Assembly (NCBI GenBank): GCA_964628035.1
Contig: CAZVPI010000006.1
Coordinates: 62,001-126,000 of the forward strand
Direction of reading: 5' to 3'
DNA: 64,000 nucleotides
Source of the DNA: UBA2199 sp964628035
GTDB taxonomy: Bacteria > Acidobacteriota > Aminicenantia > UBA2199
Part shown: piece by piece, positions 27,459 through 37,350 of the stretch
How the letters are laid out: the number at the start of each line of letters is the position of its first letter
Position numbering within the stretch: position 1 is the first letter of the stretch
Made by a program: the position numbers and the translations under genes
The notes under the pieces: model-generated
The model's database searches: none
Seen by the model: only the letters and a program-made list of their open reading frames with translations
Told to the model about the DNA's origin: nothing

Positions 27459-29171
27459 TCAATACCCTATCGCGCAGCCGTCCTTCCTGGATTCGCTGGC
27501 GCCGATCAGCACCCGCCGCTCCCAGTCGATCCAGATCCCCTGGTAGCCGCCGAACTCGGAGGCGCTGCGGCCCAGGCGGTGGCCGCGGCGGATCAGCTCG
27601 CGCGCGACCTCGGGGTCGACGCCGCTCTCGAGGAAGAGCGTGCCGCCGTCGCGCATGCGCGAGCCGTCGGGCTCGGAGGAGCCGGCGTGGCGGAAGCGCG
27701 GGGCGTCTCCGGCCTCCTGCAGGTTCATGCCGAAGTCGAGGATGTTGCACAGCACCTGGACATGCCCCTGCGGCTGCATGTCGCCGCCCATGACGCCGAA
27801 GGAGAAGACCGGCCGGCCGGCGCGGGTGACGAAGCCGGGGATGATCGTGTGGAACGGCCGCTTGCCGGGGGCGAGGGCGTTGGCGTGGCCGGGGTCCTCG
27901 ACGTTGAACAGCGCGCCGCGGTCCTGCAGGCAGAAGCCGAGGCCGTCGGGCACCATGCCCGAGCCGAAGCCGACGTAGTTGCTCTGGATGAGCGATACGG
28001 CGTTGAAGTCGCGGTCGACCACCGTCAGGTAGACGGTGTCCCCCTTTTCCAGGAGCGGGTCCCCGGGCGGCAGCTCGCGGCTGGCGCGCCGGGGGTCAAA
28101 AAGCTCCATCCGCTTCCTGGCGTAGGCGGGAGAGATCAGCGCCTTGTAATCGAAGGCGAAGAAGCGCGGATCGGCGTAGAAGCGGGCGCGGTCCTCGTAG
28201 GCGATCTTCTTGGCCTCGACCATGAGGTGCAGGGTCTCGGCCGTGTTGTGGCCCATGGCCTTGAGGTCATGATCCCGGAGCATGCCCAGCATCTGTAGCA
28301 CGGCCAGCCCCTGGCCGTTGGGCGGCAGCTCCCAGACGTCGTAGCCGCGGTACTCGACCGAGAGGGGCTCGACCCATTCGGGGGCGAAGCCGGCGAAGTC
28401 CCGGAGCGCGAAAAAGCCGCCCACCTTTTGCGAATAGGCGACCATGCGCGCCGCGATCTCGCCCTTGTAAAAGGCGTCGCGGCCGCCGGCGGCCAGGAGG
28501 CGGTAGGTGGCGGCGAGCTCGGGATTGCGGAACACGTCGCCCTTGCGCGGGGCGCGGCCGCCCGGAGCATAGAGCTTCTGGAAGTTCTCGAAGCCGGCGA
28601 AGGCCGCGACCGAGCGCTGCCAGTGGAACGCGATCAGCTCCGAGACGGGAAAGCCCTCCTCGGCGTAGGCGATGGCCGGCCCCAGGATCTGGCCCATCGG
28701 CAGGCGGCCGAAGCGCTCGTGCAGGGCGAACCAGCCGGCGACGCAGCCCGGGACCGTCCAAGGCAAGGGGCCGGTCTCCGGCATGCGGGCGATCCCGTTC
28801 TTGCGGAAATGGGCGAGGTCGAGGGCGGCCGGCGCCGGTCCGCTGGCGTTCAGCCCGTACAGCTTCGCCGTTCGCGCGTCCCAGACGATGGCGAACAGGT
28901 CGCCGCCGATCCCCGACCCCGACGGTTCCATCAGCCCCATAGCGGCGTTGACGGCGATGGCGGCGTCGACGGCGCTGCCGCCCTTCTTGAGCACGTCGAC
29001 GCCGATCTGGGCCGCCAGCGGCTGGCTGGCGGCCACCATGCCGTTGCGGCCGATGACCTCGGAGCGGCCGGAGAACATCCGTCCGGTCAGGCGGTCACCC
29101 GCCAGCGCAGAACAGTCGGCGCATGCCCACAGCAAGGCAAAGGCCGGCAACAGGACCCGGGTTCGTTTCAT
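27459..29171 (-). CDS. ggt: Gamma-glutamyltransferase proenzyme
   Basis: 570 aa with an N-terminal signal peptide (about 1-24), so exported. The Ntn-hydrolase nucleophile is T379 in KGDTVYLTVVDRD, where self-cleavage makes the two subunits. GMVAASQPLAAQIG, GGSAVDAAIAVNAAMGLMEPSGSGIGGD and FGVMGGDMQPQGHVQVL are typical. It acts on glutathione and other gamma-glutamyl compounds. The start at 29171 is 6 nt after a TATAAT box; 12 more upstream in-frame codons are rejected for that reason. Confidence 0.95.
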   Translation of the reverse strand: MKRTRVLLPAFALLWACADCSALAGDRLTGRMFSGRSEVIGRNGMVAASQPLAAQIGVDVLKKGGSAVDAAIAVNAAMGLMEPSGSGIGGDLFAIVWDARTAKLYGLNASGPAPAALDLAHFRKNGIARMPETGPLPWTVPGCVAGWFALHERFGRLPMGQILGPAIAYAEEGFPVSELIAFHWQRSVAAFAGFENFQKLYAPGGRAPRKGDVFRNPELAATYRLLAAGGRDAFYKGEIAARMVAYSQKVGGFFALRDFAGFAPEWVEPLSVEYRGYDVWELPPNGQGLAVLQMLGMLRDHDLKAMGHNTAETLHLMVEAKKIAYEDRARFYADPRFFAFDYKALISPAYARKRMELFDPRRASRELPPGDPLLEKGDTVYLTVVDRDFNAVSLIQSNYVGFGSGMVPDGLGFCLQDRGALFNVEDPGHANALAPGKRPFHTIIPGFVTRAGRPVFSFGVMGGDMQPQGHVQVLCNILDFGMNLQEAGDAPRFRHAGSSEPDGSRMRDGGTLFLESGVDPEVARELIRRGHRLGRSASEFGGYQGIWIDWERRVLIGASESRKDGCAIGY

Positions 29172-29177
29172 GGCGCC

Positions 29178-29207
29178 ATTATAGAACGCCGCCGCCGCTC
29201 CTTGCAA
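29178..29207 (-). promoter_or_regulatory. Sigma-70-type promoter for ggt
   Basis: Minus strand TTGCAA (29207-29202), 18 bp, TATAAT (29183-29178), with the ATG 6 nt downstream. TTGCAA is self-complementary and is also the -35 box of the divergent M48 gene. Confidence 0.7.
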
Positions 29208-29230
29208 TCCGCCCCCCCTTGTGCTATGGG
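29202..29230 (+). promoter_or_regulatory. Sigma-70-type promoter for the M48 peptidase
   Basis: TTGCAA at 29202-29207, 17 bp, TATGGG at 29225-29230 with TGC just before. It shares its -35 hexamer with the ggt promoter on the other strand. Confidence 0.6.
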
Positions 29231-29263
29231 AGGGCAGAGGTTGGGTCGAGGAGGAGGTGAACC

Positions 29264-30703
29264 ATGCAGCGCATTGTCCATCCGGGGTGGATCGCCGGGA
29301 TCCTGGCCGTGTCCCTGCTGGCCCTGGCCTGCGCCGTCAACCCGGTGAGCGGCAAGAAGGAACTGATGCTCTTTTCCGAGGCGCAGGAGATCGCCATGGG
29401 CAAGGAGACCGACCAGGCCATCCGCCAGCAGTATGGCCTCTACGAGGACAAGGCGCTGGCCGAGTATGTCAACCGCGTCGGCCAGAGCCTGGTCCCGTAC
29501 TCGCACCGCCCGAAGCTGAGCCATTCCTTCGCCGTGCTCGACACGCCGGTGGTCAACGCCTTCGCCGCTCCCGGCGGCTACATCTACGTCACGCGCGGCA
29601 TCCTGGCGCTGATGAACAGCGAGGCCGAGCTGGCCGCCGTGCTGGGCCACGAGATGGGCCATGTCGCCGCCCGCCACTCGATGGCCCAGATGAGCGGGCA
29701 GCTGTTGGCCCAGATCGGCCTGGTCGTCGGCAGCATCGTCAGCAAGGACATCCGCAAGTTCGCCGGCCTGGCCAGCGTGGCCACGCAGCTGCTCTTCCTG
29801 AAGTTCAGCCGCAGCGACGAGTACCAGGCCGACGCCCTGGGCATCCAGTATGCCCGCGCGGCCCGCTACGCCCCTGGCGAGATGCTGCGCTTCTTCAGCG
29901 CCCTGGAGAACATGAGCGCCGAGTCGAGCAGCCACAAGATCCCCACCTTCCTCTCCACCCATCCCATGACCTCCGACCGCATCGCCAAGGTGAAAGCCCA
30001 GATCTCCAGCCAGGACGCCAGCCTGACCGTGAAGCGCGACGACTACCTGCGGCGCATCGACGGCCTGGTGTACGGCGACAACCCCCAACAGGGCTTCGTG
30101 GAGAACGGCATCTTCTATCATCCGCAGATGGCCTTCCAATACACCGTTCCCGGGGGCTGGGTGGTGCAGAACACCCCCATGCAGGTGGTGACGGCGGAAA
30201 AGGAGGGGCGGGCGGCCCTGTTGCTTCAGGCGGAGACCACCGCCCAGGGCCTCGATCCCTACCTGCAGGAGAAGGCCAAGGGGCTCGGCCAGGCCAAGCT
30301 GCTGAAGACGGCCCGCCATGCGGTCGGCTCGTTCCAGGCGCGCCACGCCTGGTTCCACGTGGCGCAGGAGCAGGGTGAGCCCCTGGCCGTGCGCCTCACC
30401 TGCATCCGCAAGGACTCCCTGGTCTATTCCTTTGTCGCCCTGAGCCTCTATAGTGCGGCCGACGTCCTGCACCCTGTCATGGACGGGGCCATCTCCACGT
30501 TCCAGGCGGTTCGCGACAGCCGGATCCTGAGCCGCAAGCCGGAACGGCTGAACTTGGTGCGCCCCGACGGCCGCCAGACGCTGCAGGCCCTGCTCAGCCG
30601 CTACGGCGTGGAACAAGCCCATTGGAAGCAGCTCTCGGTCTTCAACTCCATCCCTCTCGACGCCGTCCCCGAGGCGAACAAGCTGGTCAAGCTGCTGGAG
30701 TAG
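29264..30703 (+). CDS. M48 family metalloprotease, predicted lipoprotein (BepA/LoiP-like)
   Basis: 479 aa. Signal peptide with lipobox LALAC, lipidated cysteine 23. The zinc motif HEMGH is at 129-133 and the third ligand is expected in SRSDEYQADALG about 60 residues later. The N-terminal part with NPVSGKKELMLFSEAQEIAMGKE is typical of periplasmic quality-control proteases that degrade misassembled outer-membrane proteins. The C-terminal 170 residues (GGWVVQNTPMQV onward) form an extra domain also seen in related proteins. A GAGGAGG site precedes the ATG. Confidence 0.92.
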   Translation: MQRIVHPGWIAGILAVSLLALACAVNPVSGKKELMLFSEAQEIAMGKETDQAIRQQYGLYEDKALAEYVNRVGQSLVPYSHRPKLSHSFAVLDTPVVNAFAAPGGYIYVTRGILALMNSEAELAAVLGHEMGHVAARHSMAQMSGQLLAQIGLVVGSIVSKDIRKFAGLASVATQLLFLKFSRSDEYQADALGIQYARAARYAPGEMLRFFSALENMSAESSSHKIPTFLSTHPMTSDRIAKVKAQISSQDASLTVKRDDYLRRIDGLVYGDNPQQGFVENGIFYHPQMAFQYTVPGGWVVQNTPMQVVTAEKEGRAALLLQAETTAQGLDPYLQEKAKGLGQAKLLKTARHAVGSFQARHAWFHVAQEQGEPLAVRLTCIRKDSLVYSFVALSLYSAADVLHPVMDGAISTFQAVRDSRILSRKPERLNLVRPDGRQTLQALLSRYGVEQAHWKQLSVFNSIPLDAVPEANKLVKLLE

Positions 30704-30745
30704 GACCAGACGGGGGCGAGCTCGGCAGCCGTTCGCCTGAAAGTT

Positions 30746-30896
30746 CCAATTTGGGACAGGCGGACTTGAAAACTCTTGTCTTAAGCCATTTTTCAAGGAT
30801 TGGCCCTGTAGCAAAATGAAACAGGGCATGCAGCGCGCCTGCATTCCCGCCCGCTCCCGGTTATTGGGCCCAGGTGGCGCTGTTTGTCCCAATTTG
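30746..30896. promoter_or_regulatory. Two inverted TGTCCCAA-type sites (candidate enhancer sites)
   Basis: CCAATTTGGGACAG at 30746-30759 and TTTGTCCCAATTTG at 30883-30896 share the core TGTCCCAA-TTG in opposite orientation, 137 bp apart. A second nested pair, GTAGCAAA near 30808 and TTTGCTAC at 30893-30900, is also inverted. They lie about 90-240 bp upstream of a sigma-54 promoter, the usual place for bacterial enhancer-binding-protein sites. Confidence 0.5.
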
Positions 30897-30985
30897 CTAC
30901 AAAATAGCCTGCGGGACCACGCCCGCCGGCATGGGAGAGATCCTGATTTCCTGTTCCCATGGCGGTTTCCGCTCGCGCACCTTGA

Positions 30986-31002
30986 TGGCAGCGGAATTGC
31001 TT
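30986..31002 (+). promoter_or_regulatory. Sigma-54 (-24/-12) promoter
   Basis: TGGCAGCGGAATTGCTT has GG and GC exactly 10 bp apart, matching the TGGCAC-N5-TTGC consensus at all key positions except one. The predicted start is near 31013 and the first gene starts at 31036 with an AGAGGA site between. A sigma-54-dependent regulator is encoded 3.6 kb downstream. Confidence 0.65.
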
Positions 31003-31035
31003 AACCTTGAGCATGACGTGAGACAGAGGAACCCT

Positions 31036-31920
31036 ATGATCGGCGAATGCCTTGAGAAAGCCCCGCTGCAACCGGCCATCCGCGGCAAGATCGCCGATGG
31101 CCTCGATTCACCGGTCTCGCGGGCGCGGGTGGTGCTGTGCGGATCCAAGCTGGGACGCAGGCTGTCGACGCTGACCGGCCGGGAAGGAACCTTCCTGTTC
31201 AGCCGCCTGCCGCCAGGCGTCTACACCTTGGAAGTCAACTGCAAAAATTTCAGCAAGCTGGTCCAGCGGGGCATTTCCGTCCAGGATGACGCCATAACCG
31301 GAGTGGACATGAAGATGGACCTTCAGGAGGATTCGCGCTCGCTGAAGCTGAGGTCGCTGCGCCTGAACTATGTCGCCGGCGAGCCCGGGGGCGCGGCCGC
31401 CGCCCATGCCGGCTTGACCTGCGGGAACGTCGAGGACGCGCTGGCCGGGCTGCGGCTGGAGAGGACGCTGTTCCACGCGCCGGACGAATGCGTCCCCGGC
31501 CGCAAGGCCGTCGTCGAGTTCGGCCTGTTCCAGAACCTGAAGGGCAGGCTGGTCTGCCGTCTGCTGGAAAGGGGGAACGGCCTGTTCCTTCCCGACCAGG
31601 CCGCCCTCTGGCTGCAGGCGGAGCTGCGCGCCGGCAGCGGCCTGGTCGCCACGCTCACGCCCTCGGCGGTAGCGCTGGAGGGGCCCCGATACCTGAAATG
31701 GCAATGGGAGTTCGTTCCCGGCCCGGCCGGGCCGGTGACGTTGCGCCTCGGCTTGAGCGTCCGCGTCGTGATCAACGGCGGCGAGTGCGTCGATCGCGAT
31801 CTTCTGACCCTGGAGCACAACCTGACCGTCCATCCCAGCCCGCTGGCGGCCTGGCGCTGGCGCCTGCTCGGGGCGCTGAAACGGAAGCGGCGCTACCGGC
31901 CGCCGCCGGAGAAGGAATGA
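31036..31920 (+). CDS. Carboxypeptidase-regulatory-like domain protein
   Basis: 294 aa. Residues about 13-95 look like a CarboxypepD_reg beta-sandwich (IRGKIADGLDSPVSRARVVL, TGREGTFLFSRLPPGVYTLEV). The remaining 200 residues are beta-rich with no family I know (FGLFQNLKGRLVCRLL, LSVRVVINGGECVDRD) and end in a basic tail. There is no signal peptide at this start, which is odd since such domains are usually exported. The ATG at 31036 has an AGAGGA site. It is the first gene after the sigma-54 promoter. Confidence 0.7.
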   Translation: MIGECLEKAPLQPAIRGKIADGLDSPVSRARVVLCGSKLGRRLSTLTGREGTFLFSRLPPGVYTLEVNCKNFSKLVQRGISVQDDAITGVDMKMDLQEDSRSLKLRSLRLNYVAGEPGGAAAAHAGLTCGNVEDALAGLRLERTLFHAPDECVPGRKAVVEFGLFQNLKGRLVCRLLERGNGLFLPDQAALWLQAELRAGSGLVATLTPSAVALEGPRYLKWQWEFVPGPAGPVTLRLGLSVRVVINGGECVDRDLLTLEHNLTVHPSPLAAWRWRLLGALKRKRRYRPPPEKE

Positions 31921-31969
31921 GCGGTGCCGCCCCCGGGCGGCCCGGCACGAAAATAAAAAGGAGGCAACC

Positions 31970-32602
31970 ATGAAAAAAAGACTGGTACAACTGCTGGTGG
32001 GGGTCATCTTGCTCGGAGTCTGCATCGTCGGCCTGCATGCCGTGATCACGCTCAACGATCCCGAGACGCCGTTCCCCGGCAAGACCAGCATCCAGATCGG
32101 GGACCTGATCACCGAAAGCGCCTCGGAGCTCCTGCAGTCGGCGGCCGATGCGTTCCTGCTGCTGAACGAAGTGGAGATCGCCGGCCGCAGCGGCCTGAAC
32201 GTCAACGCCGCCCTGCAGCGGGCCGACATGGCCGCGGCCCGCATCGAGCGCACCCTGATGATCTTCCGCGAGATCATCCTCAGCGGCCGCGAGGCGGGGT
32301 ATGAACCCCGGCGCATCGGCAAGCTCAGGAATTTCGATTACGCGGATTTCGCGCGGCAGAACGGGCTGAGCCCGGAGACGATGACGGAGGTGTCCTCCTA
32401 CTTGAAGCAGGGCAACGTTCTGGGATTCTATCGCCGCCATGTCGTCAACCTGAAGCAGCTGCAGGAGATCCTGCTGCGCATCCGCGCGGACCTGAACGCG
32501 GGCCGCGTCCCCGAGAACCGCGTGCTGTGGTCGCTGCTGCAGCAATACGACCGCACCCTGATCTTCGGCAACTACGCCTCGATGGTGTTCTACAAGATCT
32601 GA
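31970..32602 (+). CDS. Signal-anchored helical protein, unknown family
   Basis: 210 aa. An N-terminal hydrophobic segment (LLVGVILLGVCIVGLHAVI, about 8-26) predicts a signal or anchor, and the rest is mostly helical (SELLQSAADAFLLLNEVEIA, KQLQEILLRIRADLNAG). I recognise no family. A strong AAGGAGG site precedes the ATG. It lies 49 bp after the carboxypeptidase-like gene and 55 bp before the permease gene, so it may be the exported partner of that transporter-like pair. Confidence 0.7.
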   Translation: MKKRLVQLLVGVILLGVCIVGLHAVITLNDPETPFPGKTSIQIGDLITESASELLQSAADAFLLLNEVEIAGRSGLNVNAALQRADMAAARIERTLMIFREIILSGREAGYEPRRIGKLRNFDYADFARQNGLSPETMTEVSSYLKQGNVLGFYRRHVVNLKQLQEILLRIRADLNAGRVPENRVLWSLLQQYDRTLIFGNYASMVFYKI

Positions 32603-32621
32603 CCCTCGAGGTCCGCGGCGA

Positions 32622-32649
32622 TTGCCTTTTCCCGTCATTCTGCTATGAT
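32622..32649 (+). promoter_or_regulatory. Possible sigma-70-type promoter for the permease gene
   Basis: TTGCCT at 32622-32627, 16 bp, TATGAT at 32644-32649 with TGC before it. The ATG at 32658 follows after 8 nt. It would let the permease/pseudo-ATPase pair be expressed without the upstream sigma-54 promoter. Confidence 0.5.
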
Positions 32650-32657
32650 GGGACGCG

Positions 32658-33995
32658 ATGGCCTACCTGCGTTTCGAATGGAGCCGGATCTTCACCGGGA
32701 AAAGGAACCTCGCCTTCTTTGCGCTGATCACGCTGCTGGCCGCGTACTTCACCGCGTCTGGGGCGGGCGAAATCCGGCGTTTCCAGGCGGAAAGGGATCT
32801 TTTCAACCATTTTGAGAAGGAGAAGTTCGGGCAGATCGCCACGTACGCCCAGTACGGGGGATTCGGCTTCCGCATCCTCTACGAGGCGGGTCCGCTCAAC
32901 CTTTTTTTCGTCAACAGCAGCGTCCTGCAGCACCTGGAAAGCAATGTCGACAGTTTCGAGGTGATCCGCGCCGACAGCTCCTTCAAGGGCGACAAGCTCT
33001 TTCTCATGCGCGGCTTCTTCAAGGATTTCGCCGGCATCCTGTTCGTGTTCGGCTCGCTGCTGATGTTCCACTTCGGGCGCATGGCGCTGGTCAGCGCCCC
33101 CTACCTGCGCTTCGTTGGCCGCCGCATCTCCGTGGCCAGGCATTTCGTCCTGACCAGCGCCGCCCGCCTGGCGTGGCTGGACCTTTTCTTTTTCGTCCTG
33201 GGCATGGGGCTGTTCGCCTTGATCCAGGCCGCGGGCATAGCCTTTTCCGCTCCCGAGCGGCGGATCTTCTGCCTCTACCTGCTGTTCCTGCTGCTTTTCC
33301 TCGACTTCATCTACGTCTTGGGCCAGTTTACAACCCTCCTGGCCGGGCTGCGCAAGACATCCTTCCTCTGGGTCTTCCTGGCATGGTTCGCCTGCATCTT
33401 TCTCCTGCCCGAGCTCAACCGCATCAGCGTGTTCAGGGAATCCCAGGCGCTGGAACCGGCGGAAAAGGTCAACCTGGAGAAGTTCCGCAACCTGATGTCC
33501 ATCGAGCGGAAGTTCCGCGACTACCTGAAGGCGAATTCGGGAACGTCGCTGGACGAGCTCCGCCGCATGCAGAAAGAGTTCGCCATGCAGTTCCTCAGCA
33601 GCAGCTTCTGGGTCAACACCAGCCTGGAGATCCGTTATCTCCGCCAGGTCGAGAGGGTGATCGCCGGCCACGAGAACCGCTCGCTCCTCTTTCCCACCAC
33701 CTACTACCAGTACCTGTGCGGGGAGATCTCGGGCAAGGGCTATCACGGCTACCTGGCCTTCATGGACTATGTCATGAAGATCCGCAGCCGTTTCATGCAG
33801 TTCTTTCTGCAAAAACGCTATCTGGAACCGGGATCCCCGGTGATGTCGTTCATCACCGGCGACGAGAACATCTTCCGCGCCCCCAGCCGCCTGCCGGGCT
33901 CCTTCCGACTGGGAACCGCGTTCACCGGGCTCTACGGCCTGCTGCTGTTCCTGCTGTCCCTGTGGGGCTTGCGCCGCCGGGCGCTGACCTCGTGA
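32658..33995 (+). CDS. ABC-2-like membrane protein (permease of an unusual ABC pair)
   Basis: 445 aa. Predicted membrane segments are at about 18-34, 120-140, 170-195, 205-235, 240-258 and 415-432. A soluble loop of about 85 residues follows the first segment and one of about 155 residues precedes the last, the layout of ABC-2 permeases with a large extracytoplasmic part. The stop overlaps the GTG start of an ABC-ATPase homologue, so they should be a complex. I do not recognise a substrate or closer family. Confidence 0.7.
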   Translation: MAYLRFEWSRIFTGKRNLAFFALITLLAAYFTASGAGEIRRFQAERDLFNHFEKEKFGQIATYAQYGGFGFRILYEAGPLNLFFVNSSVLQHLESNVDSFEVIRADSSFKGDKLFLMRGFFKDFAGILFVFGSLLMFHFGRMALVSAPYLRFVGRRISVARHFVLTSAARLAWLDLFFFVLGMGLFALIQAAGIAFSAPERRIFCLYLLFLLLFLDFIYVLGQFTTLLAGLRKTSFLWVFLAWFACIFLLPELNRISVFRESQALEPAEKVNLEKFRNLMSIERKFRDYLKANSGTSLDELRRMQKEFAMQFLSSSFWVNTSLEIRYLRQVERVIAGHENRSLLFPTTYYQYLCGEISGKGYHGYLAFMDYVMKIRSRFMQFFLQKRYLEPGSPVMSFITGDENIFRAPSRLPGSFRLGTAFTGLYGLLLFLLSLWGLRRRALTS

Positions 33996-34658
33996 TCGCC
34001 CTGCGAGGCCTGTCCCTGGGGCCGGGCGGCGGCCGGATCGATTCGCTGAGCCTGCAGGTCGCCGACGGCGAGATCGTCTTCCTGCTCGAGCGCATGGGCC
34101 TGGACGGGCTGTTCGCCGTGCTGAGCGGGCGGCGGCCGGCCGACAGCGGCGAGTTCCACTTCAGCCCCGTTCCGGCCGGAGCGGCGCCGGCCGTCTTCAT
34201 CGACCGCATCGAGGACGCGGCCGATTTCGAGACCGACGCCCGTCTGGGCGACTGGATCGAATTTCTCTGTTCGGCCGGCGGCGTCGACCGCGCCAGCGTC
34301 TTCAAGACCCTGCTGCTCTGCAACTTCCACGAGCGTCTCCTGAAGAAAAGGGCCCGCGACCTGGCCGCGGAGGAGTTCCAGCAGGTCTACCTGGCCCTGT
34401 GCCTGGCCGGAAGGGAGGCGAACGTCGTCATCCACGACTTCATCCGCGGCGCCGGCAAGGGTTTTGAAATGAAATTCAACAAGCTGCTGCTGCAGCGCAA
34501 GGCCCAGGGGCAGTCCATTCTCTATCTGGGCAGCGATATTTTTTATGCTTCGCAGATCGCCGACCGCGTGGGCTTCGTCAAGAACGGCCGGCTGCTGTTC
34601 GAGGCCGAGGCGGAGGACCTGAAGGAGATGGACATCAAGGGGCTGTACCTGCAGTTCC

Positions 34659-34666
<8 letters not shown>
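33992..34666 (+). CDS. Catalytically degenerate ABC-ATPase-like protein
   Basis: 224 aa from a GTG overlapping the permease stop (GTGA). The ABC fold can be followed through: LRGLSLGPGGGRIDSLSLQVADGEIVFLL (4-32), SGRRPADSGEFHF (45-57), and ADRVGFVKNGRLLFEAEAEDL (190-210). The working parts are missing: Walker A reads LLERMGLDGL (31-40) with no GKS/T, the signature is LAAEE (124-128) instead of LSGGQ, Walker B is VVIHDFI (145-151) without the DE pair, and the H-loop is YLGSD (178-182). It cannot be expected to bind and hydrolyse ATP normally. Its 3' end overlaps the convergent regulator gene by 8 bp. Confidence 0.8.
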
Positions 34667-36020
<1,354 letters not shown>

Positions 36021-36022
36021 GC

Positions 36023-37231
36023 TCACCTCGCGGGCAGGATCAGGTTGACCCGGGTGCCCTGGCTGGAGCTGTGGATCTCCAGGTCTCCCTTGAGGGTCTT
36101 CATGATGCTGTAGGATATGTAGAGCCCCAGGCCCGTGCCCTCCTTCTTGGTGGTGAAGAAAGGCTCCAGCACCCGGTCCTTGATGGCGTCGGGGATGCCC
36201 GGGCCGGTGTCGCAGACGGCGACGACGTGGTGCAGGTTCCGCGGCAGCTCGTCGTACTCGCTGTAGACGCGCACTTCGACCGTTCCGCCCCGCCCTCCGG
36301 ACAGGGCTTCCAGGGCGTTGAACAGCACGTTCATGAACACCTGCTTCAGGCGGTCGCTGTCGCAATTCACCTCGATTTCGCGTTCGGCCAGGACGCGGAC
36401 GCTCACGTTCTCCGGGACCTTGCTGGCCGGGATCTCGGCCAGCGTGCGCTCCACGAAGTCGCGCAGGGGCAAGCGGGACAGGCGCAGGTCCTTGAACTTG
36501 GAGAACACCAGCAGCGACTCCACCAGGCGGCCGGCGCGGCCGATCTCGCGCTGGATCTTGTCGCACGAGGCGGCGACGGCGCTGGCGTCGGCCGCGCCGT
36601 CGCGGGCGGCCGCCGCCTCGAACAGCACCGTGGTCAGCGGCGTGCGCAGCTCATGGGCCAGGGAGGCGGCCATCTGCCCCAGCAGCACCAGGCGGTCGAA
36701 CTTGAACAGGCGGTAGAAGTTCCTGTCGTTCTCGTACTCCATGTGCTCGCACTCGATCAGCGGGATGACCATCAGCGCCGCCGCCTGGGCCGCCGCCGCG
36801 AGGGCGTCCACGGCCGCGGAATCGCGGCCGTCCACCCGGGCCAGCAGCAGGCCGCGGAAGTAGCGGCGCGCGTGCAGGGGAACGACCAGGTTGATGCCGC
36901 GGCGCGAGAACAGCCCCTGGGCCTCACGGTCGAACAGTTCGAAATACATGCGCGTCCGCGGCCCCTTGACCAGCGGTTCGTTCCGGTTGGTGAAGCTTTC
37001 GACCAGCACGGCCTCCTCGGCGATGGGCGGCGGGGCAGGGGAGGACGGCTCTTCCTCGTAGGGCCGGAAGGAGTTGCCTTCGGGCTCCTTGAAATAAACC
37101 AGGCAGTTCTCGGCCGCGTAGTGATTCCGCAGCTTGCCCGGCAGGGCGGCCAGCACGTCCCGCGCGGCCTGGGCGGCCTGCAGCGAGCGGGCGATGTCGG
37201 CCAGGAATTCCTCGTGATATCGTGGGCGCAT
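36023..37231 (-). CDS. Soluble sensor histidine kinase
   Basis: 402 aa, no membrane segment, so it senses a cytoplasmic or membrane-bound partner signal. Residues 1-170 look like a GAF-type sensor domain. The phospho-acceptor is H193 in SLAHELRTP; the ATP-binding domain has N-box VFMNVLFNALEAL, G1 CDTGPGIPD and G2 EGTGLGLYI. The ATG at 37231 sits 21 nt after a consensus promoter. It is cotranscribed with the sigma-54 regulator. Confidence 0.93.
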   Translation of the reverse strand: MRPRYHEEFLADIARSLQAAQAARDVLAALPGKLRNHYAAENCLVYFKEPEGNSFRPYEEEPSSPAPPPIAEEAVLVESFTNRNEPLVKGPRTRMYFELFDREAQGLFSRRGINLVVPLHARRYFRGLLLARVDGRDSAAVDALAAAAQAAALMVIPLIECEHMEYENDRNFYRLFKFDRLVLLGQMAASLAHELRTPLTTVLFEAAAARDGAADASAVAASCDKIQREIGRAGRLVESLLVFSKFKDLRLSRLPLRDFVERTLAEIPASKVPENVSVRVLAEREIEVNCDSDRLKQVFMNVLFNALEALSGGRGGTVEVRVYSEYDELPRNLHHVVAVCDTGPGIPDAIKDRVLEPFFTTKKEGTGLGLYISYSIMKTLKGDLEIHSSSQGTRVNLILPAR

Positions 37232-37252
37232 GGATAACCGGGGCGAAACCTC

Positions 37253-37281
37253 ACTATAGTATGGCGGCGGCCGCTTGTCAA
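37253..37281 (-). promoter_or_regulatory. Consensus sigma-70 promoter for the kinase-regulator operon
   Basis: Minus strand TTGACA (37281-37276), 17 bp, TATAGT (37258-37253). It is divergent from the gcvT promoter, with 13 bp between the two -35 boxes. Confidence 0.8.
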
Positions 37282-37294
37282 ATCCTGATGTTCC

Positions 37295-37323
37295 TTGCAT
37301 TTTGCCGGGCTCTGTGCTATTTT
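37295..37323 (+). promoter_or_regulatory. Sigma-70-type promoter for the gcv-gly operon
   Basis: TTGCAT at 37295-37300, 17 bp, TATTTT at 37318-37323. The leader to the gcvT ATG at 37351 is about 20 nt, leaving no room for a glycine riboswitch. Confidence 0.65.
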
Positions 37324-37350
37324 ATCCATTCACCGATTGGGAGCGTGCCA

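Noticed and set aside
30746..30896. Ends of a small insertion element
   Set aside because: The inverted TGTCCCAA words are short, no transposase or target duplication is visible, and the position upstream of a -24/-12 promoter better fits regulator sites; not excluded.
37324..37350. Glycine riboswitch before gcvT
   Set aside because: The leader is about 20-27 nt, far too short for a riboswitch aptamer.
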